Program-made: the position numbers and the translations under genes
Shown here: piece after piece, positions 51,936 through 64,000 of the stretch
Numbering within the stretch: the first letter of the stretch is position 1
Layout: every line of letters starts with the position of its first letter
DNA from: Streptacidiphilus fuscans
Lineage (GTDB): Bacteria > Actinomycetota > Actinomycetes > Streptomycetales > Streptomycetaceae
NCBI RefSeq assembly: GCF_015690355.1
Contig: NZ_JADPRT010000014.1
Span: forward strand, 62,001 to 126,000
Direction: 5' to 3'
Length of the DNA stretch: 64,000 nt
Notes under the pieces: generated by a model
What the model was told of the DNA's origin: nothing
What the model saw: the letters and a program-made list of their open reading frames with translations, nothing else
The model's database searches: none

Positions 51936-52862
51936 ATGGGCCCGTCGGAGTCGGACGGACCCGCACGCCGCCGCCGGGACGGCGCGCCTGCCTCCCGAGG
52001 ATCCGCTTCCATGCCCGCTTCCCCGTCACCCTCGGCGTCACCCTGGCCGACCGCCGGCGCCGAGCCGATCCCCTGCCGACTGCCGTCGGCACACGCCGTG
52101 GACACCGAGGACGCCCGCTCGCTCTCCCGTGAGCTCTTCCGACGTCTCGGCCAACTCGACGAGGGCACAGCGGACTACTCGTACGTGCGGAACACCCTGG
52201 TCGAGCTGAACCTGGCGCTGGTCCGCTACGCGGTCGCGCAGTTCCGCCACCGCAACGAACCCACCGAGGACCTGCTCCAGGTCGGCATCGTGGGACTGAT
52301 CAAGGCCATCAACCGCTTCGATCCCACCCGCCACGTCGAGTTCTCCACGTTCGCGCTGCCGACCATCAGCGGCGAGCTCAAACGGTTCTTCCGGGACACC
52401 ACCTGGTCGGTACGGGTGCCACGCCGCTTGCAGGAGCTGCGGCTGAGCCTGGCCAGGGCCCGCGACGAGCTCTCCCAGCAGCTCGAACGCCAGCCCACCG
52501 ACGCGGAGTTGGGCGAGTACCTGCACATCAGCGCGGCGGAGGTCGCCGAGGGCGTGGTGGTGAGCAACGCCTACATCGCGGGCAGCCTCGAAGCCCCCGA
52601 CCGGGAGGAGTTCGAAGGCCTCCAGAGCCGCCGGACCAGCTATCTGGACCAGGGGCTGGAGGGCGTCGAGAACCTGGAGAGCCTCAAGCCCCTGATCGCC
52701 GCCCTTCCGGAGCGGGAGCGCACGGTGCTGGCGCTGCGCTTCACCGCGGAGCTGTCGCAGGCGGAGATCGGCGAGCGGCTCGGCATCTCGCAGATGCACG
52801 TGTCCCGGATCCTGTCGCGCACCCTCAAGGACCTGCGCAAGGCGCTGCTCGCCGACGAGTGA
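51936..52862 (+). CDS. Alternative sigma factor of the SigB/SigF/SigG type
   Basis: 308 residues. Region 2 is clear: LALVRYAVAQFRHRNEPTED, LLQVGIVGLIKAINRFDPTR and FSTFALPTISGELKRFFRD, followed by region 3 (RVPRRLQELRLSLARARDEL). Region 4 is ERERTVLALRFTAELSQAEI and GERLGISQMHVSRILSR. This is a SigB/F group factor controlled by partner switching in streptomycetes. The N-terminal 70 residues are Pro/Ala/Ser-rich and non-conserved; a start further in (52011) is possible. The neighbours encode an anti-sigma-like ATPase, a STAS protein and a PP2C phosphatase. Confidence 0.9.
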   Translation: MGPSESDGPARRRRDGAPASRGSASMPASPSPSASPWPTAGAEPIPCRLPSAHAVDTEDARSLSRELFRRLGQLDEGTADYSYVRNTLVELNLALVRYAVAQFRHRNEPTEDLLQVGIVGLIKAINRFDPTRHVEFSTFALPTISGELKRFFRDTTWSVRVPRRLQELRLSLARARDELSQQLERQPTDAELGEYLHISAAEVAEGVVVSNAYIAGSLEAPDREEFEGLQSRRTSYLDQGLEGVENLESLKPLIAALPERERTVLALRFTAELSQAEIGERLGISQMHVSRILSRTLKDLRKALLADE

Positions 52863-52888
52863 ACACCCCGCCTCGCCCACCGGCCGGC

Positions 52889-53320
52889 TCAGGCGCGGTC
52901 GATCTCGAACCAGACGGCCTTGCCCTCCGACCGGGTCTCGCTGCCCCAGTTCCGCGCGAGCCGCTCCACGACCCGCAGGCCGTGACCGCCCGGGCGGGCC
53001 GGAACGGCGAGTGGCCGCAGCGTCGGCGGCTCGGGGCTGGGGTCGAGGACCTCGATCCGCAGCCCGCCGTGTCCGCTGCCGGACACCGCCAGCTCACTCG
53101 GGCCCCCGGCGTGCAGACAGGCGTTGGTCACCAGCTCGGAGGTCATCAGCAGCACGTCCTCGACGACCGCGAGCTGCTCCTCGCCGGGATCGTCGAGCCA
53201 TCCGCGCGCGGCCAGGCTCGCCTGGACAAAGTCGCGACACCGGCCGACCACGCCCGTGGCGTCGATCAGCACCAGCCGGTCCACCGGCAACTCGTCGGTG
53301 GCACCGCGCGTCTGCTCCAC
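52889..53320 (-). CDS. RsbW-like ATP-binding protein (anti-sigma kinase type)
   Basis: 143 residues of the GHKL ATPase fold: LLMTSELVTNACLHAGG (N box), LRIEVLDPSP (G1) and PGGHGLRVVERLARNWG (G2). Members phosphorylate STAS-domain antagonists or bind sigma factors. It lies tail to tail with the sigma gene (27 bases) and near a STAS gene, which fits a partner-switching role, but its exact partner is unproven. The GTG start is at 53320. Confidence 0.83.
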   Translation of the reverse strand: MEQTRGATDELPVDRLVLIDATGVVGRCRDFVQASLAARGWLDDPGEEQLAVVEDVLLMTSELVTNACLHAGGPSELAVSGSGHGGLRIEVLDPSPEPPTLRPLAVPARPGGHGLRVVERLARNWGSETRSEGKAVWFEIDRA

Positions 53321-53446
53321 CGCGCTCCTCCCTTCGTGCCTCGCGTCGTGCCTCGTGCCTGCATCCTGACGTAACCTGCCCCGTGCTGTCCCGGAACCGC
53401 GCGGTCCAGGAACCCCTGCCGTCCGCCGCTCAGTCCGCCGCCGCGC

Positions 53447-53830
53447 TCAGTCCGCCGCCGCCGTGCGGGCCTCGGCGAGCGAGGCGTAGCGCGGGAAGAG
53501 CGTCGCGGCTCCGGTGATCTCGAAGACCCGCGCCACCCGCGGGGTCATCCCGACCAGGGCGACGATCCCGCCGCGCGCCTGAGCGCGGGTCCGGGCGTCG
53601 AGCAGCAGGTTGATCCCGGTCGAGTCGCAGAAGTCCAGGCCCGAGCAGTCCACCAGGACCCGGGTCGCCCCCGCGTCGTCCCAGCGCGCGAACGCGGTCC
53701 GCAACGTGGGAGCCGAGTCGTGGTCGAGCTCGCCGGTCAGCCGGAGCACGCTCTCCCCCTGCTCCCCCGGGCTTCCGTTCTCGGTCACCGTGAACCGCCC
53801 GACGGCGGCGCCACCAGACTCCAAGGTCAT
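53447..53830 (-). CDS. STAS-domain anti-sigma factor antagonist
   Basis: 127 residues. The STAS core includes GELDHDSAPTLRTAFARWDD and LVDCSGLDFCDSTGINLLLD, with the phosphorylatable Ser in DSTG. Such proteins bind the anti-sigma factor when unphosphorylated and release the sigma factor. The ATG at 53830 overlaps the stop of the DUF3040-like gene (ATGA), and GGGAGAGG precedes it. It is 126 bases upstream of the anti-sigma-like gene and in the same direction. Confidence 0.88.
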   Translation of the reverse strand: MTLESGGAAVGRFTVTENGSPGEQGESVLRLTGELDHDSAPTLRTAFARWDDAGATRVLVDCSGLDFCDSTGINLLLDARTRAQARGGIVALVGMTPRVARVFEITGAATLFPRYASLAEARTAAAD

Positions 53831-54099
53831 CCTCTCCCGATCTCCCCGTCCCGACCGTGCCGTCGGTGCCATGTCGGCAGGTGAAGGTGGTGCTGCGGCC
53901 TCATGGTGCGCAGCGCCCGTTCGAGTCTCTCGTCGTCGCGCAGCTCCTGCTCGATGTCGGTGAGTGCCCGTCGCTCACGCCACGAGAGTGCCGGTCCGTG
54001 CTGTGCCTCCACGACGTGCCTCCTCACTCCGCTGGTCTGTTGGTCCGCTGGTCCGTTGGTCCGCTGTCTGTCCGTCGTGCCGCTGTCGGCGGTCGCCAC
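53827..54099 (-). CDS. Small DUF3040-like protein
   Basis: 90 residues. The stretch SWRERRALTDIEQELRDDER, then LERALRTMRP, resembles the DUF3040 cytoplasmic helix that normally precedes two membrane helices, but no membrane segment follows; the tail is His/Arg-rich. The N-terminal 30 residues come from a repeated GGTCCGYTGGTCCG DNA stretch. Its stop overlaps the STAS start (ATGA), so the two are translationally coupled. The start is uncertain and the function unknown. Confidence 0.55.
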   Translation of the reverse strand: MATADSGTTDRQRTNGPADQQTSGVRRHVVEAQHGPALSWRERRALTDIEQELRDDERLERALRTMRPQHHLHLPTWHRRHGRDGEIGRG

Positions 54100-54270
54100 T
54101 GTGTCCGCGTCTGCCCATCCTGCGCCCCGCTATGCATCGCGTAGGGCCCGCATATGGTCCGGGTACGGTCCGCGTCGTCCGGTTCGTGTCGCCCGGTCCG
54201 GACGGCTGCGTCCGGAGAGCGGTCGTGGAACGATGAGGGAAGCCACACTCGCTCTGCGGAGAGGCCGGAC

Positions 54271-57750
<3,480 letters not shown>

Positions 57751-57773
57751 CGGCCACCCTCACTGACGCATCG

Positions 57774-60047
57774 TCAATTCAACCGGACCAGCACCAGGCT
57801 CGCGTCGTCGTCGGTGTCGCCGACCGCCGCGGCAAGCAGCGCGTCCGCCTGCGCGTCGAGGTCGGCGTCCGGTGCGAGCTGCTCGACCACGCGGCAGAGC
57901 AGCGCGAGCGCGTCGTCCAGGGAGGAGTGCCGCCGCTCGATCAGCCCGTCGGTGAAGAGCAGCAGCAGGTCGCCCCGCCGCAGCTCGATCTGCGCCTCGC
58001 CGTAGTGGACGTCCGCCACCGCGCCGAGCAGCAGGTGGGGCGCCGCCTCCAGCAGCCGCGCCCGGCCCTCGCGCAGCAGCAGCGCGGGCAGATGGCCGGC
58101 GCTGGTCCAGTGCAGCAGCCGGTCCTCCGGGTCGAAGTGGCCACAGACGGCCGTGGCCGTCGGATGCCCGGAGCTGCGCAGCGTCACCTCGTTGAGCCAG
58201 TGCATCAACTCCCCCGGCTCACCGCCCGAGACCGCAAGTCCGCGCAGCGCGTTGCGCAGCGCCACCATGCCGGTCGCGGCCTCGATGCCGTGACCCGCGA
58301 CGTCACCGACCGCGATCATCACCCGGCCGTCGGGCAGGCCCAGCATGTCGTACCAGTCGCCGCCGACCCGGTACTCCTCGGCCGCGGGCCGGTAACGGGC
58401 CACGACCTCAAGGCCCGGGAAGCCGCGGAGGTCCGGCTGCTCGGGCACGATCGCCTGCTGCAGTTGCAGCGCGAGCCGGTGCCGCAGCGCCGCCTGGGCC
58501 TGCGCCGAGCCGAGCGCGTCGAAGGTCGCGGCGAGCGCCTCCTCCGTCTGGTACTGCAGCGACACGTCCTGGAAGAAGCCGGTCAGACCGGTCAACGTGC
58601 CGTGGGTGACCAGGGGTTCGGCGATCAGCCGGACGTGCCGGACGCCGCCGTCGGGACGCGGGATCCGCAGCACGCCGCTGACGCCGTCCAGCCGGGCGGT
58701 CAACGTCTCCAGCATTCGGGCGAGTTCGGGCCGGTCGTCGGCCACCAGCAGGTTGGCCAGCTGCTCCAGCGGGAAGGGCTCGGCCTCGGCGGGCAGTCCG
58801 AGGCACGGGGCGACCAGCTCGCTCCACTGGGTCACCCCGCGCGCCGTGTCGTCCTCGAACGCCGCCAGCGAGCCGAGCCGCCCGGCCCGCTTCAGCACCG
58901 TGAAGCTGTGGTCGCGGTTCTCGGTGTGCCAGAAGACCAGGCAGCGCTGGGCGGAGAGGGCCAGCACGCGGACGTTGAGCATCGGCGCGCTGTTCGGCCG
59001 CCGGACGTGCGGCAACCGGTCCACGCGCTGGACCGCGCCGTTCCGGTGGGCGTCGGCGACCATCGCCGCGAGCTCCTCGGCGGTGGTCGGCAGCACGTGG
59101 CTGAGCGGCCTGCCCACCGGCCTCGGCACGCCGCTGCTCAGCCGGTAGGCGGCGGCGTTGAGGTACTCGACGAACAGCCCCGGCCTCCGGCCGCGCCGCA
59201 GCGTCATCGCCGGTTCCGCCAGCAGGTCCAGCGCCGAGGCCAGCACCGGGAGCGAGCCGCCCGGATCGGTGGTCTGGTCCCCGCGCGCGAGCACCCGGGC
59301 CAGCACCTCCACCAGGCCGAGGACCCGGCGGCGCAGGTCCGCGTCCAGCTCCCGGGGGCCCTGCCAGGCGACGAGGACGACGCCCACCGAGCGGCCCTCG
59401 TGACGCAACGGCAGCAGGGCGCGCGCGGACGCCCGGTCGGGGCCCGGGAGTTCGTGCGGGTCGAGGACGCCGACCGGCAGCCAGAGCGGGGTGTCGTCGT
59501 CGAGCGCCTGCTGCGGCTTGGCCCGCCACTGCGGCGGAATCTGCCCCCACTGCGCCCGCACCAGCGGCGGGAACCCGGCGGAGCCCGCCAGCCGCAGGCA
59601 GTCACCGGCGGCCCGACGCCACAGCAGCAGCCCGCGCACGCCCAGCGGATGCAGCTCGCCGAGCACGGTCGCCGCCAGCTCGTCCAGGTCGGCGTCCGCC
59701 TCGGCCGCGCTGGCGACCCGTCGGCGGGCCCGGGGCTCCGGCAGCAGATGGGCGTGGCTCCCCGGTTCCCCCGGCTTGACGACGTCCTCGCCGCAGGCCG
59801 CGTTGACGATGTCGGCGGCCAGGTCCGCGAGCGGGAGTCCGGCCCCGACCGCGAGCCGCCGCAGCGCCTCCCCGGCGACCGCGGGTTCCACGCCCTGCTG
59901 CGCCACCAGGACCCCGGTCGCGAGGTCCAGCAGCCGCCGCCCCTCCGTCCGCGCGAGCTCTGCCGCCAGGTCCAGGTAGGCCGACGCCGTGCCGGGACCT
60001 TCGCCGACGTCGCCGTCACCGTCGCGCAGCCGACCGTCCCGTGCCAT
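57774..60047 (-). CDS. ANTAR-GAF-PAS-SpoIIE (PP2C) phosphatase
   Basis: 757 residues. An N-terminal ANTAR-like helical domain (LDLATGVLVAQQGVEPAVAG) is followed by a GAF-like sensor (LVRAQWGQIPPQWRAKPQ, then ARALLPLRHEGRSVGVVLVA) and a PAS-like domain. The C-terminal SpoIIE/PP2C phosphatase has the metal motifs GGDWYDMLGLPDGRVMIAVG and DVAGHGIEAA, then LFTDGLIERR and DTDDDASLVLVRL. It should dephosphorylate a STAS antagonist and activate the sigma factor. ATG 60047 is chosen; longer open frame upstream has low-complexity sequence. It converges with the HAMP kinase gene (23 bases). Confidence 0.88.
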   Translation of the reverse strand: MARDGRLRDGDGDVGEGPGTASAYLDLAAELARTEGRRLLDLATGVLVAQQGVEPAVAGEALRRLAVGAGLPLADLAADIVNAACGEDVVKPGEPGSHAHLLPEPRARRRVASAAEADADLDELAATVLGELHPLGVRGLLLWRRAAGDCLRLAGSAGFPPLVRAQWGQIPPQWRAKPQQALDDDTPLWLPVGVLDPHELPGPDRASARALLPLRHEGRSVGVVLVAWQGPRELDADLRRRVLGLVEVLARVLARGDQTTDPGGSLPVLASALDLLAEPAMTLRRGRRPGLFVEYLNAAAYRLSSGVPRPVGRPLSHVLPTTAEELAAMVADAHRNGAVQRVDRLPHVRRPNSAPMLNVRVLALSAQRCLVFWHTENRDHSFTVLKRAGRLGSLAAFEDDTARGVTQWSELVAPCLGLPAEAEPFPLEQLANLLVADDRPELARMLETLTARLDGVSGVLRIPRPDGGVRHVRLIAEPLVTHGTLTGLTGFFQDVSLQYQTEEALAATFDALGSAQAQAALRHRLALQLQQAIVPEQPDLRGFPGLEVVARYRPAAEEYRVGGDWYDMLGLPDGRVMIAVGDVAGHGIEAATGMVALRNALRGLAVSGGEPGELMHWLNEVTLRSSGHPTATAVCGHFDPEDRLLHWTSAGHLPALLLREGRARLLEAAPHLLLGAVADVHYGEAQIELRRGDLLLLFTDGLIERRHSSLDDALALLCRVVEQLAPDADLDAQADALLAAAVGDTDDDASLVLVRLN

Positions 60048-60338
60048 CACGCCTCCTCCGCGCCGCGTACGGGTCCGCCCTACCAGTCTGCGCGTCCGCC
60101 CGGCGGGTGCCGCGCGCACGGTCGGTGGGAAAGTCTCGCCGAAAGCAAAAGATCCCTGTCCGACCTGTGAAGGTGCAGGGAAGTTGCGCGCGAGGCGTTT
60201 CCCGCGCCGAAATGCGGACAGACGCGGATGGGCGCTCCAGACCGGCGGTCTGCCCGCGCGCGGCCCGATGTCCGCGAGCGCCCACCAAAGCACTTCCGGC
60301 CGGGCCGGAGGCGCCGGGCTGGAAGCACCGAGCCGGCT

Positions 60339-61160
60339 TCACTCGCTCAGGAACTCCACGAAGGCGTCGGTGAGTTCGGGCGCGACCGCCGCGCTCCCGT
60401 GGTCCCCCGGAACCTCGACCAGACGGGATCCCGGCAGCACCGCGACCAGCTCCCGCGCCGAGACGACCCGCTCGTCCTCGGACCCGACCACCACGAGTGC
60501 CGGGACGCGGATCGCCGCGACCTGCTCCTCGGTCGAGGTCGCGATCGAGTCGAGCACGTGCAGCGTCGCGACCGGGTCCACGCCGCGCTCCCGCATGGCC
60601 GCCACGGCCTGCGCCTCCTTGGAGCCGGGCTCCCACGTCCCGGCCGCGGCCCCGGCGAAGAGGCGCTTCAGCCAGGCCCCGGCGCCGCCGCCGGTCCCGT
60701 TGACCTCGCGCATCCCCTGCCCGCCGATCACCACCCGCCCCGGCGTCGCCCCGCGCACCAGCATCCGCACCGCGATCCGCGCGCCGAGCGAGTAACCGCC
60801 GAGGTCGTAGCCACCCGCGCCGCCGTCCGCACCGTCGGCGTCGTTCGCGTCCAGCTTCAGGTGCTCGACCAGCGCGAGCGCGTCGCTGGTCAGCACGTCC
60901 GACGGGTAGCCCGCTGCGTCCTGCGGCTTGGCGCTGTCGCCGTGGCCGCGGAAGTCCGGCATGATCACCCGGCGCCCGCGCTCGACGAGCGCCCCGACGA
61001 TCCCGGTCCGCGACCACATCCCCGCGTCCGCCGACATCCCGTGCAGCAGCACCACCGGGCGTCCCGCACCGACCTCCCGGTAGGCGAGCCGCTGTCCGTC
61101 GGGCGCGGTGAAGAAGGACGTGGAGGAGGACGTCAGGAAGGAGGGGTCGGGGGTCGTCAT
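60339..61160 (-). CDS. Alpha/beta-fold hydrolase
   Basis: 273 residues. The oxyanion segment VVLLHGMSADAGMW, the nucleophile elbow DLGGYSLGARIAVRMLV (GYSLG) and the catalytic His in VEVPGDHGSAAV are all present; the catalytic Asp lies in VVVGSEDERV. The class includes esterases and C-C hydrolases; the substrate is unknown. ATG 61160 is preferred over one three codons earlier. It lies in the same direction as the two-component genes upstream but has its own spacing of 36 bases. The gap 60048-60338 holds no clear gene. Confidence 0.85.
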   Translation of the reverse strand: MTTPDPSFLTSSSTSFFTAPDGQRLAYREVGAGRPVVLLHGMSADAGMWSRTGIVGALVERGRRVIMPDFRGHGDSAKPQDAAGYPSDVLTSDALALVEHLKLDANDADGADGGAGGYDLGGYSLGARIAVRMLVRGATPGRVVIGGQGMREVNGTGGGAGAWLKRLFAGAAAGTWEPGSKEAQAVAAMRERGVDPVATLHVLDSIATSTEEQVAAIRVPALVVVGSEDERVVSARELVAVLPGSRLVEVPGDHGSAAVAPELTDAFVEFLSE

Positions 61161-61196
61161 GCCAGGCACGCTACACGTGCCTCGGCCTTCACGCCG

Positions 61197-61952
61197 TCAG
61201 CCTTTCGGCTGCGCCATCAGGTAGGCGAGAACGGCCAGGACCCGGCGGTTGTCGTCCTCCGACGGGGGCAGGTCCAGCTTGGTGAAGATGCTGGTGCTGT
61301 GCTTGGACACGGCCTTCTCGCTGACGAAGAGTCGGCCCGCGATCGCGCTGTTGGAGCGGCCCTCGGCCATCAGCTCCAGCACCTGACGCTCGCGCTCGGT
61401 GAGCCGGGCGAGCGTCCCGCCGTCGCCGCCCCGGCTGCGGCGGCCGAGGAGGCGGGTGACCACGGCGGGGTCCATCACCGTGCCGCCCGCCGCCACCGTC
61501 CGGATCGCGTCGACGAACTGGTCATCGCTGAAGACCCGGTCCTTGAGCAGGTAGCCCACCCCGCCCGCCCGGTCGGCCAGGAGTTCCTCGGCGTAGATCT
61601 GCTCGACGTACTGCGACAGCAGCAGGATCGGCAGCCCGGGGATCCGCTCTCTGGCCGTCAACGCGGCGCGCAGGCCGTCGTCGGTGTGGGTGGGCGGGAG
61701 GCGGATGTCCACGACGGCGAGGTCCGGCCGGTGCTCCAGCAGCGCGTCGAGCAGTCCCGGCGCGCTGTCGGTGGCCGCCACGATCGCGAACCCACGCGCC
61801 GAGAGCAGCCGGACCAGTCCCTCGCGGAGCAGGAAGAGATCCTCCGCGACGACGACACGCACAGGGCGCACGGCTGCGGGATCGGGACCGCGATCGGGAC
61901 CCGGACCGGGATCGGGATCGGAATCGGGACCGGGCACGGCGGCTACCTGCAC
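61197..61952 (-). CDS. Response regulator, LuxR/NarL type
   Basis: About 251 residues. The receiver is VRVVVAEDLFLLREGLVRLL, with the phospho-Asp in LAVVDIRLPPTHTDDG, and the HTH is LTERERQVLELMAEGRSNSA, with VSEKAVSKHSTSIFTKLDL. The start is uncertain: GTG 61952 overlaps the kinase stop by ten bases, and a GTG at 61937 lies just after it. The first 25 residues are Pro/Asp-rich (PGPDSDPDPGPGPDRGPDP). It is paired with the kinase upstream. Confidence 0.85.
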   Translation of the reverse strand: MQVAAVPGPDSDPDPGPGPDRGPDPAAVRPVRVVVAEDLFLLREGLVRLLSARGFAIVAATDSAPGLLDALLEHRPDLAVVDIRLPPTHTDDGLRAALTARERIPGLPILLLSQYVEQIYAEELLADRAGGVGYLLKDRVFSDDQFVDAIRTVAAGGTVMDPAVVTRLLGRRSRGGDGGTLARLTERERQVLELMAEGRSNSAIAGRLFVSEKAVSKHSTSIFTKLDLPPSEDDNRRVLAVLAYLMAQPKG

Positions 61953-63595
61953 GGCACCTCCATCGCCACGATCGTCGGCCCGCCGGGCGGGCTGCTGACG
62001 GCAAGGATGCCATCGAAGGACGCCAACCGCCGCTCCACACCGGCCAGTCCGCTGCCCCGGGCCGGGTCCGCGCCGCCGACGCCGTCGTCGGTGACCTCGA
62101 TCCGCAGCAGCCCGTCCGTTCGGGCGACGCGGATCCGCACGCTGTGCGCGTCGGCGTGCCGGACCGCGTTGGTTACCACCTCGGCGACGGCGAAGTAGCA
62201 GGCCGACTCCACCGGGGCGTCGAGCCGTTCGGGCAGGTCGATCTCGGCCGTGCAGGGCAGCGGCAGGTCGAGCGCCAGCGCACGGATCGCCTCGCCGAGG
62301 CCCCGGTCGGCCAGGACCGGCGGGTAGATGCCCCGCACCAGGCAGCGCAGTTCGTCGAGCGCTGCCGCCGACGCCTCCCGTGCCTCCACGACGAGCGCGG
62401 CGGCCTCCTCCGGGCGGTCGGCGATCAACTCCTCCGCCACGCGCAGGTTCATGCCGATGGCGACCAGCCGTCCCTGCGCGCCGTCGTGCAAGTCGCGTTC
62501 GATGCGCCGCAGTTCGGCCGCCGCCGAACTCACCACCTCCGCGCGGGTGTCGGCCAGCTCGCGGACCCGCGCGGTCAGCGCCGGGTCCGGCTGCTGCCCC
62601 AACAGCCGCCGGGCGTCCGGCAGTACGGTGCGCGGCAGCAGCCACACCCCGAGGGCCAGCAGCACCGCGCCCTGGATCGCGCCGACCACCGAGATGTTGT
62701 GGCCGATCCCCAACTGGGCCGTCGGCCCCGGCCCGACCGGGTTGCCGACCCGTTGCAGCACCACCGCCGACCGGTTGAGCGCCCCCTCCACGACGGCGTA
62801 CCCGCCGCTCGCCACCAGTCCCAGCGCCACCAGGTCGGCGGCCGCCCTCGGCCACCGCACCGGTGCGACGGCGGCGACGACCAGCACCCCCAGCCCCGCC
62901 ACCCAACCGAGCACGGCGGGAACGGCGGAGACACCCGGCGACGGTGCACTCCACAGGTCCAGGCCCAGCAGTCCGCCGACCACGACCACCAACGCGGGCA
63001 GCAGCAGCGCCCAGCGCTCGGACCGCACCGCCTCGTCGCCGCGCGTCGGCACCCGTCCCCCGCACACCAGCCGCGTCAGGCCGAGCCCGGCGACAGCGCC
63101 GAGCACGAGCACGACCGCCGCGCCGAGCAGCCCGTACTGCGTGCCTTCGACGTGGGTGGCCCAGTACGCGGCGTTCATCGCCTCACCGGCGACCACCGCC
63201 GTCACCGGCAGTACCCACCGCCTCGGCGCCGTTCGCTCCGGTGCCGGTCGCTCCAGTGCCGGTCCCTGCCCGGCGGACGGCAGCAGTGCGGCGGCCGGTA
63301 GGCCCGCCAGCAGAAGGCCGAAGGCCAGCGGCCCGGCCGGGTTCAGGTCCGGCACGGTCGCCCAGTAGCCGTTCGAGGCCCCGACGGCCCGTACGTCGAC
63401 GATCAGCGCCGACGCCTCGCCGTACACGCCCACGCCCAGCAGCGCCGCGACCAGCGGCCACCCCACCGGCCCGGCCCAGGGCGAACCGAGCGGCACCCGC
63501 TCGCGGCGGACCGCCAGCATCGCGCAGAGCGCCGTCAACGCCACCAGCACGCCCAGCATCCACGGCAGTTCGGTCACCACCGGAAACGGCCACAT
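61943..63595 (-). CDS. Sensor histidine kinase (NarL-type)
   Basis: 550 residues. Ten or so transmembrane helices occupy the first 350 residues, then the HisKA_3 motif LRRIERDLHDGAQGRLVAIG. The HATPase domain follows (AVAEVVTNAVRHADAHSVRI, then GSGLAGVERRLASFDGILAV). Such kinases sense envelope stress or cell-wall-active compounds. The stop overlaps the regulator's start region. ATG 63595 is used; the ORF does not extend usefully upstream. Confidence 0.88.
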   Translation of the reverse strand: MWPFPVVTELPWMLGVLVALTALCAMLAVRRERVPLGSPWAGPVGWPLVAALLGVGVYGEASALIVDVRAVGASNGYWATVPDLNPAGPLAFGLLLAGLPAAALLPSAGQGPALERPAPERTAPRRWVLPVTAVVAGEAMNAAYWATHVEGTQYGLLGAAVVLVLGAVAGLGLTRLVCGGRVPTRGDEAVRSERWALLLPALVVVVGGLLGLDLWSAPSPGVSAVPAVLGWVAGLGVLVVAAVAPVRWPRAAADLVALGLVASGGYAVVEGALNRSAVVLQRVGNPVGPGPTAQLGIGHNISVVGAIQGAVLLALGVWLLPRTVLPDARRLLGQQPDPALTARVRELADTRAEVVSSAAAELRRIERDLHDGAQGRLVAIGMNLRVAEELIADRPEEAAALVVEAREASAAALDELRCLVRGIYPPVLADRGLGEAIRALALDLPLPCTAEIDLPERLDAPVESACYFAVAEVVTNAVRHADAHSVRIRVARTDGLLRIEVTDDGVGGADPARGSGLAGVERRLASFDGILAVSSPPGGPTIVAMEVPCR

Positions 63596-63743
63596 AGGGA
63601 TCCCCTCGCTCCATCGTCACGCAGGCCACGGATCGCGGCCTCGGGATCATGCTGCTGCGCGGGACGCGCTCGTCGCCATGGACCCGAACCTACTTCTGAG
63701 GTGGGGAAATGCCTACCTCGATACACTGAGCGGGTCGGACACC

Positions 63744-63785
63744 GCCCTCCGTAAGCAGCCCTCCGTAAGCAGCCCTCCGTAAGCA
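63744..63785. repeat. Three exact tandem copies of a 14-bp unit
   Basis: GCCCTCCGTAAGCA is repeated exactly at 63744-63757, 63758-63771 and 63772-63785. The array ends 21 bases upstream of the DUF488 gene start. It may be a slipped-strand expansion; a regulatory role is possible but not shown. Confidence 0.7.
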
Positions 63786-63806
63786 GCCCCTCCGGAAGGT
63801 GCCGCC

Positions 63807-64000
63807 ATGGCCGCACACCCGACGACCGGGCAGTTCAGCTGTCGCCGGATCTACCAGGACCCCACGCCGCAGGACGGCAAGCGGGTGCTGGTCGACCGCC
63901 TCTGGCCGCGCGGGGTCAGCAAGGAGGCGGCACACCTGGACGCGTGGCTGCGCGACGTGGCCCCGTCCACCGACCTGCGCACCTGGTACGGCCATGTGCC
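63807..64000 (+). CDS. DUF488-family protein, N-terminal part (runs off the window)
   Basis: 65 residues are visible: YQDPTPQDGKRVLVDRLWPR, then GVSKEAAHLDAWLRDVAPST and LRTWYGH, which is the DUF488 pattern. The 3' end is outside. Members are small cytoplasmic proteins of unknown function. ATG 63807 is the natural start, after GGAAGGTGCCGCC. It is divergent from the kinase gene. Confidence 0.85.
   Translation, partial: MAAHPTTGQFSCRRIYQDPTPQDGKRVLVDRLWPRGVSKEAAHLDAWLRDVAPSTDLRTWYGHV

Overview
The window is very GC-rich, densely coded DNA from a filamentous actinobacterium of the Streptomyces type (Streptomycetaceae). The evidence is the strong G/C bias at third codon positions, frequent GTG starts and ATGA/GTGA overlaps. 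Actinobacterial families also point there: an SCO5389-like protein, a TIGR03086 protein, MmyB-like and SUKH-4 proteins, a poly-HAMP hybrid kinase and an ANTAR-SpoIIE phosphatase. An intergenic inverted repeat (1514-1621) looks like one scattered through Streptomyces genomes. No rRNA, tRNA, CRISPR array, transposase or phage gene was recognised.

Layout. 1-2970: the tail of a cupin-like gene, an inositol-monophosphatase-family enzyme and an SLC13/ArsB-like permease. 3041-14652: a conflict island. A 2,024-residue TIR-NACHT-pentapeptide-WD40 protein on the plus strand meets a minus-strand operon tail to tail. That operon encodes a WXG100-like protein, a deaminase-type toxin, a SUKH-4 immunity protein, a SUKH-4/deaminase hybrid and a second P-loop/WD40 protein. 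14767-17503: a zinc-independent (C-) ribosomal protein set (L32, S14, L28, L33, L31) with a CobW-like protein, around a Zur-box-like site. 17587-27552: ordinary metabolism and regulators in divergent regulator/enzyme pairs, a secreted family-9 glycoside hydrolase and an SCO5389-family protein. 27572-33653: a degraded carbohydrate-binding fragment, then a translationally coupled operon (secreted hydrolase, acyltransferase, histidine kinase, response regulator), a VOC protein and a small secreted protein.

33739-41935: a glycosyltransferase, then a small double-glycine-leader peptide gene followed by a complete NHLM-type export system (HlyD-like adaptor, C39-peptidase ABC transporter, second ABC transporter). 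No modification enzyme is visible, so the locus may make an unmodified or unusually modified hydrophobic bacteriocin-like peptide. 41978-48249: a TetR/cupin pair and the histidine utilisation operon hutH-hutU-hutG, divergent from an IclR regulator with an 18-bp perfect palindrome between them. 48363-51812: a hypothetical protein, an SGNH hydrolase, an acyl-CoA synthetase and a TIGR03086 protein. 51936-60047: a stress-signalling block of a SigB/F-type sigma factor, an RsbW-like ATPase, a STAS anti-anti-sigma factor, a DUF3040-like protein, a soluble six-HAMP hybrid kinase and an ANTAR-GAF-PAS-SpoIIE phosphatase. 60339-64000: an alpha/beta hydrolase, a NarL-type two-component system and the start of a DUF488 gene.

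The most interesting parts are the conflict island and the peptide-export locus. Functions are inferred from motifs read by eye; no database search was run.
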